Shown here one piece after another: positions 6,752-16,309 of a stretch of DNA of 64,000 bases. Source of the stretch: Paraburkholderia ultramafica (GTDB lineage Bacteria > Pseudomonadota > Gammaproteobacteria > Burkholderiales > Burkholderiaceae); assembly GCF_902859915.1 (NCBI RefSeq), contig NZ_CADIKK010000020.1:1-64000 (forward strand), read 5' to 3'. Every line of letters starts with the position of its first letter. Position 1 is the first letter of the stretch. The translations under genes were made by a program, and so were the position numbers. The notes beneath the pieces are model-generated. The model was not told the DNA's origin and did no database searches. It saw only the letters and a list, made by a program, of their open reading frames with translations.

Positions 6752-8488
6752 ATGTCAATGACCGTAGCGGAGCAGTTTGTTGGAGTACTGGTCACAGCCG
6801 GCGTTAAGCGGGTGTACGGCATCGTGGGCGATAGCCTCAACGGCTTGACCGACGCGATCCGCCGTCACGGCGGTATCGAGTGGATCCATGTGCGACACGA
6901 AGAGGTCGCCGCGTTCGCCGCGGGTGCCGAAGCACACCTGACGGGTTCGCTCACGGTCTGCGCCGGCAGTTGTGGCCCGGGCAACCTTCATCTGATCAAT
7001 GGCCTGTTCGACTGTCATCGTTCTGGCGTTCCGGTGCTGGCGATCGCTGCGCATATCCCGTCGCGGGAAATCGGCAGCGGCTACTTTCAGGAAACCCATC
7101 CGGAATCGTTGTTCAAGGAGTGCAGCCACTACTGCGAATTGATCTCGAGCGCCAACCAGATGCCGCGCACGCTGGAAATCGCGATTCGCGAGGCGACCGG
7201 CAAGCGCGGCGTGTCGGTGGTCGTGATTCCGGGCGACGTCGCGTTGCAGCAGGCAGTGGATGCGCCGCAGCCCTCGCCAGCGGGCCTGTTGCCGCCGCAG
7301 GCGGTCGTCACACCAGCCGAAGCCGATCTCGTCCGGCTGGCCGAGATTGTCAATGGGCAGGGTCGCGTGACCATGTTGTGCGGTTCGGGCTGCGCGGGTG
7401 CACACGACGAGGTGGTGGCGCTAGCTGAGCGGCTGAAAGCGCCGATCGTCCATGCGTTGCGCGGCAAGGAGCACGTTGAATGGGACAATCCGTACGACGT
7501 AGGCATGACCGGCCTGATCGGATTCTCGTCGGGCTACTACGCGATGCTTGATTGCGATCTGCTGCTGATGCTGGGAACAGACTTTCCCTATAGCCAGTTC
7601 TATCCCCGCAAAACCGGGACACGCATCGTCCAGATTGACATCCGCCCCGGTAATCTCGGGCGCCGCACATCGCTTGATCTGGGCATCGTCGGCGACGTGA
7701 AGGCGACGCTCACGGCGCTCCTGCCGAAGCTGCAGGAGAAAACCGACGCCGCGCATCTCACGCAGGCGCAGCAGCACTACCACAAGGCTCGTAAGGATCT
7801 CGACGCGCTGGCGCAGGCCGGTGCCAGGAAGTCGCTGATCCATCCACAGCAGGTTGCGAAGGCGATCAGCGACCACGCGTCGGAAGACGCCGTGTTTACC
7901 TGCGACGTTGGCTTGCCGACGGTATGGGGCGCACGCTACCTCGCGATGAACGGCAAGCGACGGCTGATGGGTTCGTTCTGGCACGGCTCGATGGCAAACG
8001 CCATGGCGCAGGCGATCGGCGCACAGGCGGCCTTTCCCGACCGCCAGGTGATCTCCATGTCAGGAGACGGCGGCTTCGCGATGCTGATGGGCGATTTCCT
8101 GAGCCTTGCGCAACTGGGCCTGCCGGTCAAGGTGGTGGTCTTCAACAATGGCGCGCTCGGCTTCATCGAACTCGAACAGAAGTCCACCTCGTTCGTGCCG
8201 ATCGGCACCGAGCTGAACAACCCGAATTTCGCCGCCATGGCCGAAGCGGTCGGAATCCGCGGTATCCGCCTTGAAAAGCCAGACGATGTCGAGCCCGGTA
8301 TCGCCGCGGCGTTCGCCCACGACGGTCCGGTGCTGATCGACGCGGTCGTCAACCGGATGGAGCTGGCGATGCCACCCGCGGTCAACCTCGAAATGGCAAA
8401 GGGGTTCTCGCTTTATATGGTCAGGGCAATCCTGAACGGACAAGCGGATCAGGTGATCGATCTCGCGCAAACCAACCTGTGGCGCTAG
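6752..8488 (+). CDS. poxB: pyruvate:quinone oxidoreductase (pyruvate oxidase)
   Basis: This 578-residue thiamine-diphosphate enzyme matches PoxB in length and order. The N-terminal domain has the catalytic Glu (VRHEEVAAFAAGAEA), the middle is an FAD domain, and the C-terminal domain has the ThDP/Mg motif (SGDGGFAMLMGDFLS...VFNNGALGF). PoxB decarboxylates pyruvate to acetate and CO2 and passes two electrons to membrane quinone through its C-terminal peripheral helix. With the nearby malic enzymes it would convert malate-derived pyruvate to acetate while feeding the respiratory chain. A GGAAAA stretch precedes the ATG; an in-frame ATG two codons later is a possible alternative. Confidence 0.93.
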   Translation: MSMTVAEQFVGVLVTAGVKRVYGIVGDSLNGLTDAIRRHGGIEWIHVRHEEVAAFAAGAEAHLTGSLTVCAGSCGPGNLHLINGLFDCHRSGVPVLAIAAHIPSREIGSGYFQETHPESLFKECSHYCELISSANQMPRTLEIAIREATGKRGVSVVVIPGDVALQQAVDAPQPSPAGLLPPQAVVTPAEADLVRLAEIVNGQGRVTMLCGSGCAGAHDEVVALAERLKAPIVHALRGKEHVEWDNPYDVGMTGLIGFSSGYYAMLDCDLLLMLGTDFPYSQFYPRKTGTRIVQIDIRPGNLGRRTSLDLGIVGDVKATLTALLPKLQEKTDAAHLTQAQQHYHKARKDLDALAQAGARKSLIHPQQVAKAISDHASEDAVFTCDVGLPTVWGARYLAMNGKRRLMGSFWHGSMANAMAQAIGAQAAFPDRQVISMSGDGGFAMLMGDFLSLAQLGLPVKVVVFNNGALGFIELEQKSTSFVPIGTELNNPNFAAMAEAVGIRGIRLEKPDDVEPGIAAAFAHDGPVLIDAVVNRMELAMPPAVNLEMAKGFSLYMVRAILNGQADQVIDLAQTNLWR

Positions 8489-8514
8489 GGGAGCGAGCCG
8501 GACACCACTGCGGT

Positions 8515-8757
8515 CAGCCGCTGGGCAACCGCGGTTGCGAGAAAGATGCCGCGGCCACTGAAGCGCTGTTCCTCAAGAACTTCTCCGGCTACGACTACAT
8601 CGTAGCGCCGCGCGGCATCACGGTCGTCGAGACCGACCTGGGCGAACGGATCCAGCAGCTCGATCACCAGCGCCCCGCGCATATCGTCGTGCCGGCGGTT
8701 CACAAGCTCGCATCCGACGTCTCCAGGGTTTTTTCGAAGACACTTCAGCGAATGTAA
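8515..8757 (+). pseudogene. lutA-lutB (lldE-lldF) chimeric remnant
   Basis: One open frame joins two unrelated conserved blocks. The first (AAATEALFLKNFSGYDYIVAP) is the centre of LutA/LldE, an Fe-S protein of the L-lactate oxidation complex. It jumps directly into a block of LutB/LldF (VVETDLGERIQQLDHQ...AHIVVPAVHKLASDV). The join removes the rest of lutA and the start of lutB, then the frame stops. There is no plausible start codon of its own. It is a deletion scar of a lactate-utilisation operon that lay downstream of poxB. Confidence 0.8.
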
Positions 8758-8811
8758 ACAGACCCTGGTTTCCACAGTTTATCAATGCCCGATCACGCGG
8801 TGAAAAGGGTT

Positions 8812-8847
8812 GGACTCGTGCGACATCTAATGCTGCCGCACGAGTCC
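8812..8847. terminator. bidirectional hairpin between converging genes
   Basis: GGACTCGTGCG (8812-8822) pairs perfectly with CGCACGAGTCC (8837-8847), an 11-bp stem with a 14-base loop. It starts 5 bp beyond the malic-enzyme stop and also follows the plus-strand lut remnant. On the minus strand it is followed by CCCTTTT, which fits a weak intrinsic terminator. Confidence 0.7.
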
Positions 8848-8852
8848 GACTT

Positions 8853-10550
8853 CTAGCCGCGTTTCCGATAGGGCCGATAATGCGGCTCCCAGACGCGCGC
8901 CGCAATGCGTGCGTCGAGGGTGGCTGCGTCGCACGGCTGCGCAACACCGTCGAGTTGCGCCTGAAGCGCGACGGCCTTCGCGACGGCCACCGCAACCTTG
9001 CGCAGTTCAGTAACAGGCGGCAGCAGCAGCCCATCCTTGTCCCTAACGGTAGGTGACAGTGCGGCCACGGTCTTTCCGGCGACCATGAACATCGCATCGG
9101 TGATGCGACGAGCACCGGAGGCGAGGACACCCAGTCCGACGCCGGGAAAAACATATGAATTGTTGGTTTGATTGACCTTGCGTGTCTGGCCGTTCCAGTG
9201 GAGCGGCGGGAACGGACTTCCCGTACCGATGAGCGCACGGCCCTCGCTCCATAGCATGAGCTGCTCCGGTGTAGCTTCGCTGCGCGAGGTCGGATTGGAC
9301 AGCGGGAAGATAACCGGCCGCTCAATGTAACGCGCCATGGTGCGAACAATAGACTCGCTGAAGGCGCCAGCCTGCCCCGAAACTCCGATTAGCACCGTCG
9401 GATGCGCATTCGAAACGACGTCGGCCAGACCGACCGTGCCCGGCACCTCACGGCTCCAATTCGCGACGACCTCCGGGTTCTGAAGAAATGGCCTCTGTGC
9501 CGGCGTAATGTCCGCCAAGCCCTCTACAAGCAGTCCGTTACGGTCGACAAGGAAGAAGCGGCGGCGTGCCTCCACCTCGTCGACCCCAGCATCGATCATG
9601 GCCTGGAGCAACAGAGAGGCGATGCCGCATCCGGCCGATCCGGCGCCGAGCACGGCAATGCGCTGCTCCGTTAGTGGTACACCGGTGACGTTGACGGCGG
9701 CCATAAGCGAGCTGGCCGCGATGGCGGCGGTGCCCTGGATATCGTCGTTGAAGGTGCAGAGCCGATCGCGATAGCGCTCGAGGAGACGTGCGGCGTTCGA
9801 ACCCGCGAAATCTTCCCAATGGAGCAGTACGTCGGGCCACCGCTCTGCCACCGCCGTAACGAATTCTTCGACGAAAGCATCGTACTCCTCGCGACCTATG
9901 CGCTTGTTCCTCCATCCGATATAAAGCGGATCGTCAAGGCGCTCCTGGTTGTTCGTTCCGACATCCAACAGTACCGGCAGTGTTTCACTCGGATGAATGC
10001 CTGCACAGGCCGTATAAAGTGCAAGCTTACCGATCGAGATGCCCATGCCGCCGGCGCCCTGGTCCCCGAGCCCCAAGATACGCTCACCGTCACTGACTAC
10101 GATGATGCGCACATTATCGAAGCGGGGGTCCGACAACATTTCGCGAATGCGGTGCCTGTTCGGGTAACTGACGAAGACACCGCGTGGCCTGTGCCAGATT
10201 TCGCTGAAGCGCTGGCAGCCTTCGCCCACGGTCGGTGTATAAATCAGCGGCAAGGTCTCTTCGAGATTGCTGGCAATCAGCGCGTAGAACAGCGTTTCGT
10301 CACTGTCCTGCAACTCGCGCAAAAAAGCGTAGCGCTCGAAGTCAGTCGCAAAGGCGCGCAGCACCTTCAACCGGCGCTCGACCTGCTCATCGAGCGAGCC
10401 GACATGCGGTGGAAGCAATCCGTGCAGCTTAAATGCATCGCGTTCTTCGTCGGTAAAAGCGGTGCCCTTGTTGAGCATCGGATTGTTGATCAGATCGATT
10501 CCGGTCAGTTCTGTCTCGACCGGTGCGGCGAAATTGTCTGGTTGACTCAT
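8853..10550 (-). CDS. maeA: NAD-dependent malic enzyme
   Basis: The 565-residue protein has the full malic-enzyme core. YTPTVGEGCQ holds the catalytic Tyr; the substrate block is DGERILGLGDQGAGGMGI; the Lys/Asp/metal region includes LHWEDFAGSNAARLL and FNDDIQGTAA; the Rossmann motif is VLGAGSAGCGIA; and the NAD/malate block is FPLSNPTSRSEA. It oxidatively decarboxylates malate to pyruvate with NAD as likely cofactor (cytosol). AAGGAAT lies 6 bp before the ATG. It converges on poxB; together they make a malate-pyruvate-acetate route. It is only moderately similar to the second malic enzyme at 19-21 kb, so they are separate lineages rather than a recent duplication. Confidence 0.93.
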   Translation of the reverse strand: MSQPDNFAAPVETELTGIDLINNPMLNKGTAFTDEERDAFKLHGLLPPHVGSLDEQVERRLKVLRAFATDFERYAFLRELQDSDETLFYALIASNLEETLPLIYTPTVGEGCQRFSEIWHRPRGVFVSYPNRHRIREMLSDPRFDNVRIIVVSDGERILGLGDQGAGGMGISIGKLALYTACAGIHPSETLPVLLDVGTNNQERLDDPLYIGWRNKRIGREEYDAFVEEFVTAVAERWPDVLLHWEDFAGSNAARLLERYRDRLCTFNDDIQGTAAIAASSLMAAVNVTGVPLTEQRIAVLGAGSAGCGIASLLLQAMIDAGVDEVEARRRFFLVDRNGLLVEGLADITPAQRPFLQNPEVVANWSREVPGTVGLADVVSNAHPTVLIGVSGQAGAFSESIVRTMARYIERPVIFPLSNPTSRSEATPEQLMLWSEGRALIGTGSPFPPLHWNGQTRKVNQTNNSYVFPGVGLGVLASGARRITDAMFMVAGKTVAALSPTVRDKDGLLLPPVTELRKVAVAVAKAVALQAQLDGVAQPCDAATLDARIAARVWEPHYRPYRKRG

Positions 10551-10757
10551 CGATTATTCCTTCATGGCCGCGTTGAGACTGCCGATGGCGACTGCGGCCA
10601 GCCGTCGCCACTGAGATCGCTAAGGATATAAAGAAAAAGTCCGTTAGCGGGCGTGTTGTTGCGGGCCTGGGTTTTTCATTCGTAGGATTCCATATAAATC
10701 AGGGGTGATTGCATCATTAGTGGCGCATACCCTGGGCTTCGGGCCATTCGGGACGAG

Positions 10758-11195
10758 CTATTTCTCACATATGACGGCCGACATGACGAGGGGCATGACT
10801 TCCTTCACCGTCGCCGGGCTTCCAGAATCGCGAATGCGTTCGCTAACCGCCTCTCCCTCCGCCATTACGACAACGCCATAGACCTGGCGGCGCGCTTCGT
10901 CTCCCCCGCTCTTGGAGATGAACATGTCATCGTTCGGGGAGAAGCCAAATACAGCCCGGACTTTGAATCCGAGTGCAGTCAGGTTCTGGTTCGGTCTCAC
11001 CCGATACGCGTTGACCGAGTTGGCCGACACATTTATCGGAAGCCGATCGATCTCCTTATCTTCGACCAACTGTTCAATAAATTCGTGAGGACCGAAATGA
11101 CAATCGAGGCTGGCACCGATCTCATGTGGGTGGACTACATTCGATATGAGGGTTGTACCGACAGCGGCACATCGAAGCAAATGAGAGACTTTCAC
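10758..11195 (-). CDS. hypothetical, probably exported protein
   Basis: I choose GTG at 11195 because AAGGAG lies 9 bp upstream; the open frame extends seven codons further to a TTG. The 145-residue product begins with a short hydrophobic stretch (HLLRCAAVGTTLISNVV) that may be a signal peptide, then a mixed alpha/beta body without a recognised motif. Two Cys residues (DCHFG and VICEK near the end) could form a disulfide in the periplasm. No functional call is possible from sequence alone. Confidence 0.55.
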   Translation of the reverse strand: MKVSHLLRCAAVGTTLISNVVHPHEIGASLDCHFGPHEFIEQLVEDKEIDRLPINVSANSVNAYRVRPNQNLTALGFKVRAVFGFSPNDDMFISKSGGDEARRQVYGVVVMAEGEAVSERIRDSGSPATVKEVMPLVMSAVICEK

Positions 11196-11418
11196 GGGCA
11201 CAATCTCCTTGAGCAAACGATTCGCTGACTCGACCCTCAGGTTAGCGAGGGCTTACGGTTACATGCATGAGACGAGGTCGAGCCAGATTGAGCCTCCTTG
11301 CCGTCCAGGCACCGCACCCATCGTTCGCGACCTTTTCAAAGCTGTACATCCATTCAGGGGTGTTCATCATTTCTTGCCCGCAGGTAAGGAAAGCGGGCGT
11401 GCATCACCATGAACCTCG

Positions 11419-11844
11419 CTAATGGGCTAGCTGCTTCTTCGGCTTGGGCGGCGATTGGACTTTGGCGTATTGGAATGCGGGTGTCGCCTTGACCAGCGCT
11501 ATCGTCGCACCGGGCAGGTACAGATTGCCGTCGTGGACGTCCAGGCTGCCAATGGGCACCGCAATATCGTGGTGCGGGACGTTTAGAAACCCGCCGGCCG
11601 AAATGATCGCGGCAGAGATGGACCCGTCCGGTGCGACAATCAGATCCCGGACAGTTCCAACCTTCTCGTTCTGGTCGTTATAAACGGATTTATCGAGCAA
11701 GCTTTTCTTTGCGCTCCACCCTTCAAGAAGGGCTTCTGACTGAACCACCGAAAAGCTGAGAGGCTGAATGCCTGCGACCTGTGCGTGAGCTTGCACGCCT
11801 GCCAACAATGTGGCTGCCAGAAAAACTGCTTTATAACTAGTCAT
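11419..11844 (-). CDS. periplasmic PRC-barrel domain protein
   Basis: The 141-residue product has a clear signal peptide (KAVFLAATLLAGVQAHAQ, cleavage after AHA). A PRC-barrel follows (LLDKSVYNDQNEKVGTVRDLIVAPDGSISAAIISAGGFL...VPIGSL), and the tail is Lys/Pro-rich. PRC-barrels are small beta-barrels found in photosynthetic reaction centre H and many stress or RNA-processing proteins; the exported versions have no defined role. It stands alone between oppositely organised modules. Confidence 0.75.
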   Translation of the reverse strand: MTSYKAVFLAATLLAGVQAHAQVAGIQPLSFSVVQSEALLEGWSAKKSLLDKSVYNDQNEKVGTVRDLIVAPDGSISAAIISAGGFLNVPHHDIAVPIGSLDVHDGNLYLPGATIALVKATPAFQYAKVQSPPKPKKQLAH

Positions 11845-11908
11845 GTCATGTATTCCATATTTTCAGGTTGATTTGCCAGCATTCTCGCGGGCGCACGCCC
11901 CGAGTGTT

Positions 11909-12535
11909 CTATTCATCCGGCTGTCCGAATTTGCGCGACCACCTCTGTCCGCAGCGTGCCTTCAAAGCCGGCCACAAGAGCGCCACGCACGGCAGCAGCA
12001 ATGCCTGAAACCCTGCGTGCTGATACGCGAGCGTCCCAAAGATTGCTCCTGCTGCGAACGCGAGAATCGTCGGCAACATCTTCCCCAGACGTGTTCGCGT
12101 CACCGCTCGTGCCGCGAATGGCATCTTCGGCGACAGGATGTCGATCGTGTCGAGCACGGCCTGCGTCACGTTGCCTGTCATCACGGTGTTCGGCACACCG
12201 GAACGCTTGACAAGGCGGCCGTGCGCATTCTGCACGCCCATTGCGGCTGCGCCGATCATCCCGCAAATGATGACGGGCGTACTGTCCGCATGCACCGCGG
12301 GCGAGACGCGGACACCCACGAGGCAAAAGGCCAGCATAAGTACCGCCTGAACAACGTAGAGAACACACGCCGCGTGGCTGTGGGTCTCAGGTTCGACGCT
12401 CTTCAAAAGCACGCTGCTGACGACCACGCCTGCTATGAATGCGGGCAACGCCATCAACTTCATGAACGCGCCCTGGCCGAAGCCTGCCGCTTCAGCGCCA
12501 ATCAGCACGAAGTTGCCCGTAACGTGGGACCACCA
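11909..12535 (-). pseudogene. DUF1275/YoaK-family membrane protein lacking its N-terminus
   Basis: The frame beginning near HVTGNFVLIGAEAAGFGQG is closely similar to residues 29 onward of the intact DUF1275 protein at 34.77 kb, with several further membrane helices. The first 28 or so residues are absent. The sequence upstream switches, in another frame, to the start of a DoxX-like gene. The frame opens at an internal ATG or CTG (12508) inside the second helix, so a normal product is unlikely. See the paired-operon finding. Confidence 0.8.
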
Positions 12536-12602
12536 GCGGCAGCCAGCGCTGCGCGAGCAGCGCGGCGATCCAGTGCGGATTTCCTTGTGCGTGCGTGCTC
12601 AT
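12492..12602 (-). pseudogene. DoxX-family N-terminal stub
   Basis: The ATG lies one base after the stop of the amidohydrolase. The 5' half reads MSTHAQGNPHWIAALLA and then a hydrophobic start typical of DoxX proteins of this group. After about 25 residues it runs out of frame into the DUF1275 remnant and stops. The matching DoxX C-terminus survives at 33440-33754, in a related operon. Confidence 0.55.
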
Positions 12603-12603
12603 G

Positions 12604-14496
12604 TCAGACCGCCCAGCAGGCGCAGCCAAGCGCGCCCCAGAACGAGCGCAGGTCGGACGCCGGCGCGTTGCCCGACCAGGCGCGCGCGTGGTCGTGGCCA
12701 TGCACGGCGCAGCCATTCGCGCAGCCGCACGACGCCGCCGCCATCTGCTGCAACGAAGCTTCGCCTTCGCCCTTCGACTCCTTCCATGCGGCGAAGCCAC
12801 CGAAGCGACGTACGGGCGACCAGTCGGGCATCGCCGGAGGCGGTGCGCCGTCGTCGAGATGAGCGAACGCTGCGCCGCCATACACGATGCGGCCGCCGAC
12901 AATGGTCAGATCCGACACCGTGCTTGCGATATCGTCCTCGGCGCAGGTGAAGAAGTCGCGGTCGGGAACGATCAGGTCAGCGAGCTGCCCCACGGCGATC
13001 TGGCCTTTCTTGCCTTCTTCGTTGGAGAACCAGGTGACCTTCTCGGTCCACATCCGCAGCGCCGTATCGCGGTCAAGGCGGTTGCGCTGCGGATAGAGGC
13101 GCAGGCCGCCGACCGTCTTGCCCGTCACCAGCCACGCAAGCGACACCCACGGATTGTAGGAAGCGACACGCGTGGCATCGGTGCCCGCCGACGTGCGCAC
13201 GCCCTTCTCGAGCATGCGCGCGATGGGCGGCGTTGCCTCGGCCGCCGCCGCGCCGTATCGTTCGACGAAATACTCGCCCTGGTAGGCCATTCGGTGTTGC
13301 ACCGCGACGCCCCCGCCAAGCGCCGCGATCCGGTCCATCGAACGCTCGGAGATCGTCTCGGCGTGGTCGAAGAACCAGTGGATGCCATCGAGCGGAATGT
13401 CCCGGTTGACCTTCTCGAAGACATCCAGCGCGCGGCTGATGGTCTGGTCATAGGTTGCATGCATGCGCCATGGCCAGCGGTTTTCGGCGAGCACGCGCAC
13501 AACGTCTTCCAGTTCATCTTCCATCTGCGGCGGCATGTCCGGGCGCGGCTCGCGGAAGTCCTCGAAATCCGCTGCGGAGTACACCAGCATCTCGCCTGCG
13601 CCGTTGTGCCGGAAGTAGTCGTCGCCCTGCTTGTACTTCGATGTCTTCGTCCAGTTCAGGAAGTCCTGCTTCTCGGCCTTCGGCTTCTGCGTGAACAGGT
13701 TGTACGCGAGACGCACGGTCATCTGTCCGTCGTTGGCGAGTTTTTCGATGACCTCGTAGTCCTCGGGGTAGTTCTGGAAGCCGCCGCCCGCATCGATCAC
13801 CCCCGTCACGCCGAGCCGGTTCAGCTCGCGCATGAAATGGCGCGTCGAATTGAGCTGATAGTCGAACGGCAGCTTCGGCCCCTTCGCCAGGGTTGCGTAC
13901 AGGATCGACGCATTCGGTTTCGCCAGAAGCAGTCCCGTCGGGTTGCCGTCGCCGTCGCGCATGATCTGTCCGCCGGGCGGCTCCGGCGTGTCTTTCGTAT
14001 AGCCGACCACGCGCAGCGCCGCGGCGTTCAGCAACGCCCGGTCGTAAAGATGCAGGATGAACACCGGCGTCTCGGGCGCGACGGCGTTCAGTTCCTCGAT
14101 GGTGGGAAGCCGCTTCTCGACGAACTGCTGCTCGGTGAAGCCACCGACCACACGCACCCATTGCGGTGGTGGCGTAACGGCCACCTGGCGCTTGAGCAAG
14201 TTCATCGCGTCGGCGAGCGTTCGCACGCCGTCCCACCGCAGTTCCATGTTGAAGTTCAGGCCGCCGCGCACGACGTGTGTGTGATTGTCGATGAGTCCCG
14301 GCAAAACGGAACGTCCCTTCAGGTCAATCACCTTTGTCTCGGTACCTGCCAACGACATGATGTCGGCATTGTCGCCAACGGCCATGAATTTGCCGTCCCT
14401 GATGGCGACCGCACTCGCTGTTGGGTTCGCCCGGTTCAGCGTCGTGAAGCGGCCGTTGTGCAGAACCAGGTCGGGGGATTTTGCGGAAGTGTTCAT
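12604..14496 (-). CDS. YtcJ-type metal-dependent amidohydrolase
   Basis: A 630-residue amidohydrolase-superfamily protein. The first beta strand carries the metal-binding GLIDNHTHVVRGG, and further metal ligands lie in HATYDQ, FDHAETI and the late TSAGTDATRV block. Family members (YtcJ, NfdA-like) hydrolyse N-substituted amides or formamides; the true substrate is unknown. The C-terminal 50 residues are rich in Cys/Gly/His (CGCANGCAVHGHDHA), which is unusual and could bind metal. It is preceded with ATGA overlap by a XapX gene and followed by a broken doxX, so it belongs to an operon with the isochorismatase-like gene. Confidence 0.88.
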   Translation of the reverse strand: MNTSAKSPDLVLHNGRFTTLNRANPTASAVAIRDGKFMAVGDNADIMSLAGTETKVIDLKGRSVLPGLIDNHTHVVRGGLNFNMELRWDGVRTLADAMNLLKRQVAVTPPPQWVRVVGGFTEQQFVEKRLPTIEELNAVAPETPVFILHLYDRALLNAAALRVVGYTKDTPEPPGGQIMRDGDGNPTGLLLAKPNASILYATLAKGPKLPFDYQLNSTRHFMRELNRLGVTGVIDAGGGFQNYPEDYEVIEKLANDGQMTVRLAYNLFTQKPKAEKQDFLNWTKTSKYKQGDDYFRHNGAGEMLVYSAADFEDFREPRPDMPPQMEDELEDVVRVLAENRWPWRMHATYDQTISRALDVFEKVNRDIPLDGIHWFFDHAETISERSMDRIAALGGGVAVQHRMAYQGEYFVERYGAAAAEATPPIARMLEKGVRTSAGTDATRVASYNPWVSLAWLVTGKTVGGLRLYPQRNRLDRDTALRMWTEKVTWFSNEEGKKGQIAVGQLADLIVPDRDFFTCAEDDIASTVSDLTIVGGRIVYGGAAFAHLDDGAPPPAMPDWSPVRRFGGFAAWKESKGEGEASLQQMAAASCGCANGCAVHGHDHARAWSGNAPASDLRSFWGALGCACWAV

Positions 14497-14783
14497 GAGC
14501 GGGTCTCCTCGTTCCCGGCAATCTTGCGCGCAGCTGTGACGCGAGAAATGCCGTGTCGCAGTGAGCCTGATGCCGTGCTTGCCTCGTCCGATGCGCGCGG
14601 CGCCGTTGAGCGAATGGCGCCCAATAAGTATTGCTCGCTGAGTGGAACGAGCTGCTCTCCAGCGAGAATGCCGAGCAGGCCGACCAGCGCAACCAGCGGC
14701 GGGGCGGGCGACCGCACGCCAATCAGGTGGTAGATGACACCGACCAGTACGCCGGCACCTAGTGATAACAGATAGACTTTCAT
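14493..14783 (-). CDS. XapX-domain small membrane protein
   Basis: Starting at the ATG at 14783, the product is 96 residues. It opens with the XapX signature (KVYLLSLGAGVLVGVIYHL, then RSPAPPLVALVGLLGILAGEQ), two short hydrophobic helices, and ends in a basic tail. Its last bases overlap the amidohydrolase start (ATGA), so translation is coupled. XapX proteins are of unknown function and often sit near catabolic hydrolases. The open frame upstream of 14783 is non-family sequence. Confidence 0.8.
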   Translation of the reverse strand: MKVYLLSLGAGVLVGVIYHLIGVRSPAPPLVALVGLLGILAGEQLVPLSEQYLLGAIRSTAPRASDEASTASGSLRHGISRVTAARKIAGNEETRS

Positions 14784-14917
14784 GGCTTCATCTCTCTTGC
14801 CGCGGGCAACATCAGATCGGGCTTGTCTGGAGCAGGCAGCGAAACTACTCCTGCCGGCCGGCGGCGCCACGCCGCACAGCCAGCGTCGGGTTATCAAATG
14901 AGACGGAGGGCGGCCGA

Positions 14918-15604
14918 TTACCTGGCCGGAACTGCGGGCACGATCTCGTGTTGACCCGCCGCGCGTTGTGGCGCTTTGTGCACCATGGTGTAGGCGTAGT
15001 CCACGCCCATCCCGTACGCACCCGAATGTTCCCGAACTACCTGCATGACGGCGTCGTACGTATCACGACGTGCCCAGTCGCGTTGCCATTCGAGCAACAC
15101 CTGTTGCCACGTCACGGGCACGACGCCGGCCTGGATCATGCGCTGCATCGCATAGTCGTGGCCGTCCTTCGACGTGCCACCCGAGGCATCCTCAACCATG
15201 TAGATCTCGTAGCCGCCTTCCAGCATGGCGCTGAGTGCGAAGGTGTTGTTGCAAACCTCCGTCCACAGGCCTGAAACCACGATCTTGTTGCGTCCGTTCG
15301 CCGCCAGCGCGTCACGAACCTTCTGGTCATCCCAGGAGTTCATCGATGTACGTTCGAGCAGCGGCTGGCCGGGAAATACGTCGAGCAGTTCGGGGTAAGT
15401 AAAGCCCGAGAAACTTTGCGTTTCGACCGACGTGATGGTGGTCGGAATGTCGAAGATCTTCGCTGCCTTGGCCAGACCCACCACATTGTTCTTCAGCACC
15501 TGCCGGTCAATGGACTGGACACCGAATGCCATCTGCGGCTGTTGGTCGATGAAAAGCAGTTGGGAGTTTTGCGGGGTGAGTACTTCGAGCTTGGGGTTGG
15601 TCAT
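14918..15604 (-). CDS. isochorismatase-family cysteine hydrolase (YcaC-like)
   Basis: The 228-residue protein has the cysteine-hydrolase triad pattern: Asp in LLFIDQQPQM, Lys/Arg region in the middle, and nucleophile Cys in SGLWTEVCNNTF preceded by a non-prolyl cis-peptide-like step. The length and wording match the YcaC branch, whose substrate is unknown. It is the first gene of the minus-strand set isochorismatase-XapX-amidohydrolase-(doxX), which suggests breakdown of an amide or related compound. A purine-like GGAACC precedes the ATG. Confidence 0.85.
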   Translation of the reverse strand: MTNPKLEVLTPQNSQLLFIDQQPQMAFGVQSIDRQVLKNNVVGLAKAAKIFDIPTTITSVETQSFSGFTYPELLDVFPGQPLLERTSMNSWDDQKVRDALAANGRNKIVVSGLWTEVCNNTFALSAMLEGGYEIYMVEDASGGTSKDGHDYAMQRMIQAGVVPVTWQQVLLEWQRDWARRDTYDAVMQVVREHSGAYGMGVDYAYTMVHKAPQRAAGQHEIVPAVPAR

Positions 15605-15633
15605 GATGGGTTCCTGTCAGTGGGTTTGGAAAA

Positions 15634-15745
15634 TCAGGCTTGCTTCAGCGTTGCGACGGCGTCGAGCACGTGTGTGCTGTAGGTGATCTGCTTAGGCGTA
15701 TGTGTGATGCCTTGCGGGACGAGCGGGTTGGGTCCGCGGAAACAG
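15634..15745 (-). pseudogene. orphan C-terminal gene fragment
   Basis: The minus strand reads GPNPLVPQGITHTPKQ followed by ITYSTHVLDAVATLKQA and a stop. It has good codon bias but no start or upstream domain. It lies directly upstream of the isochorismatase gene on the same strand and is probably the tail of a gene lost to the rearrangement further right. Family unknown. Confidence 0.3.
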
Positions 15746-15774
15746 GTGTTCTGCTGATTTGGGGCAGGGTTATG

Positions 15775-16165
15775 GTGCGTCCTTTCGTGTCACACGTTGC
15801 TCATGGAGAGCAACTTTAGGCTGCAAGCGGTGCGCGCTCCATTGCACGATGGTATTGGCGACACCTTCGTATACCCAGTCGACTCGGGACTCCTTGGCCG
15901 TTCGTGCACCCGCCGTTGAAGCGTGGGTAGGCTCGCCGAGTTTATTTCGGATTCGATGCCGCCCTGGGAACTCTGCCGCGAAGAGCCGCTGGCGCTGATC
16001 CCGAATCGGGTCGGCGGACCGACTTCGACGCACGTGCGATTGACGGGGAGACTGAACGTCAGGCTGAGGCGGAGTGCCGCCGGGTATCGGTGTCTTCGTT
16101 CCCGAGTCGCGCGATGCTCCGGTCACGTTGTGCGACTGGCGAGGTTTGAGGTACGCGAGCGTTGA
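15775..16165. repeat. degenerate dispersed repeat shared with 43.56-43.77 kb
   Basis: Two segments here (about 15785-15875, and about 16080-16165) resemble adjacent segments at 43.56-43.77 kb, in swapped order. Shared wording includes GTCACGTTGTGCGACTGG against GTGACGTTGTGTGACTGG, and a stretch around TTTAGGC-GC-AGCGGTGCG. At 43.5 kb the first block still reads as a DUF4148-like peptide. The interval holds no intact gene. Confidence 0.5.
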
Positions 16166-16309
16166 GAGACGTTGCAAGCAAGGTGGGCCGCACATCCCGT
16201 CAGGCCGATTCTCTTTTCGTGGCAAACGGTTACGGTCGCCTCGCATCGCAGCAGCCGTCGGCCGGCAAGAAACAGCATTTGACAAATGCTGCATGTGAAA
16301 TCTGATATA

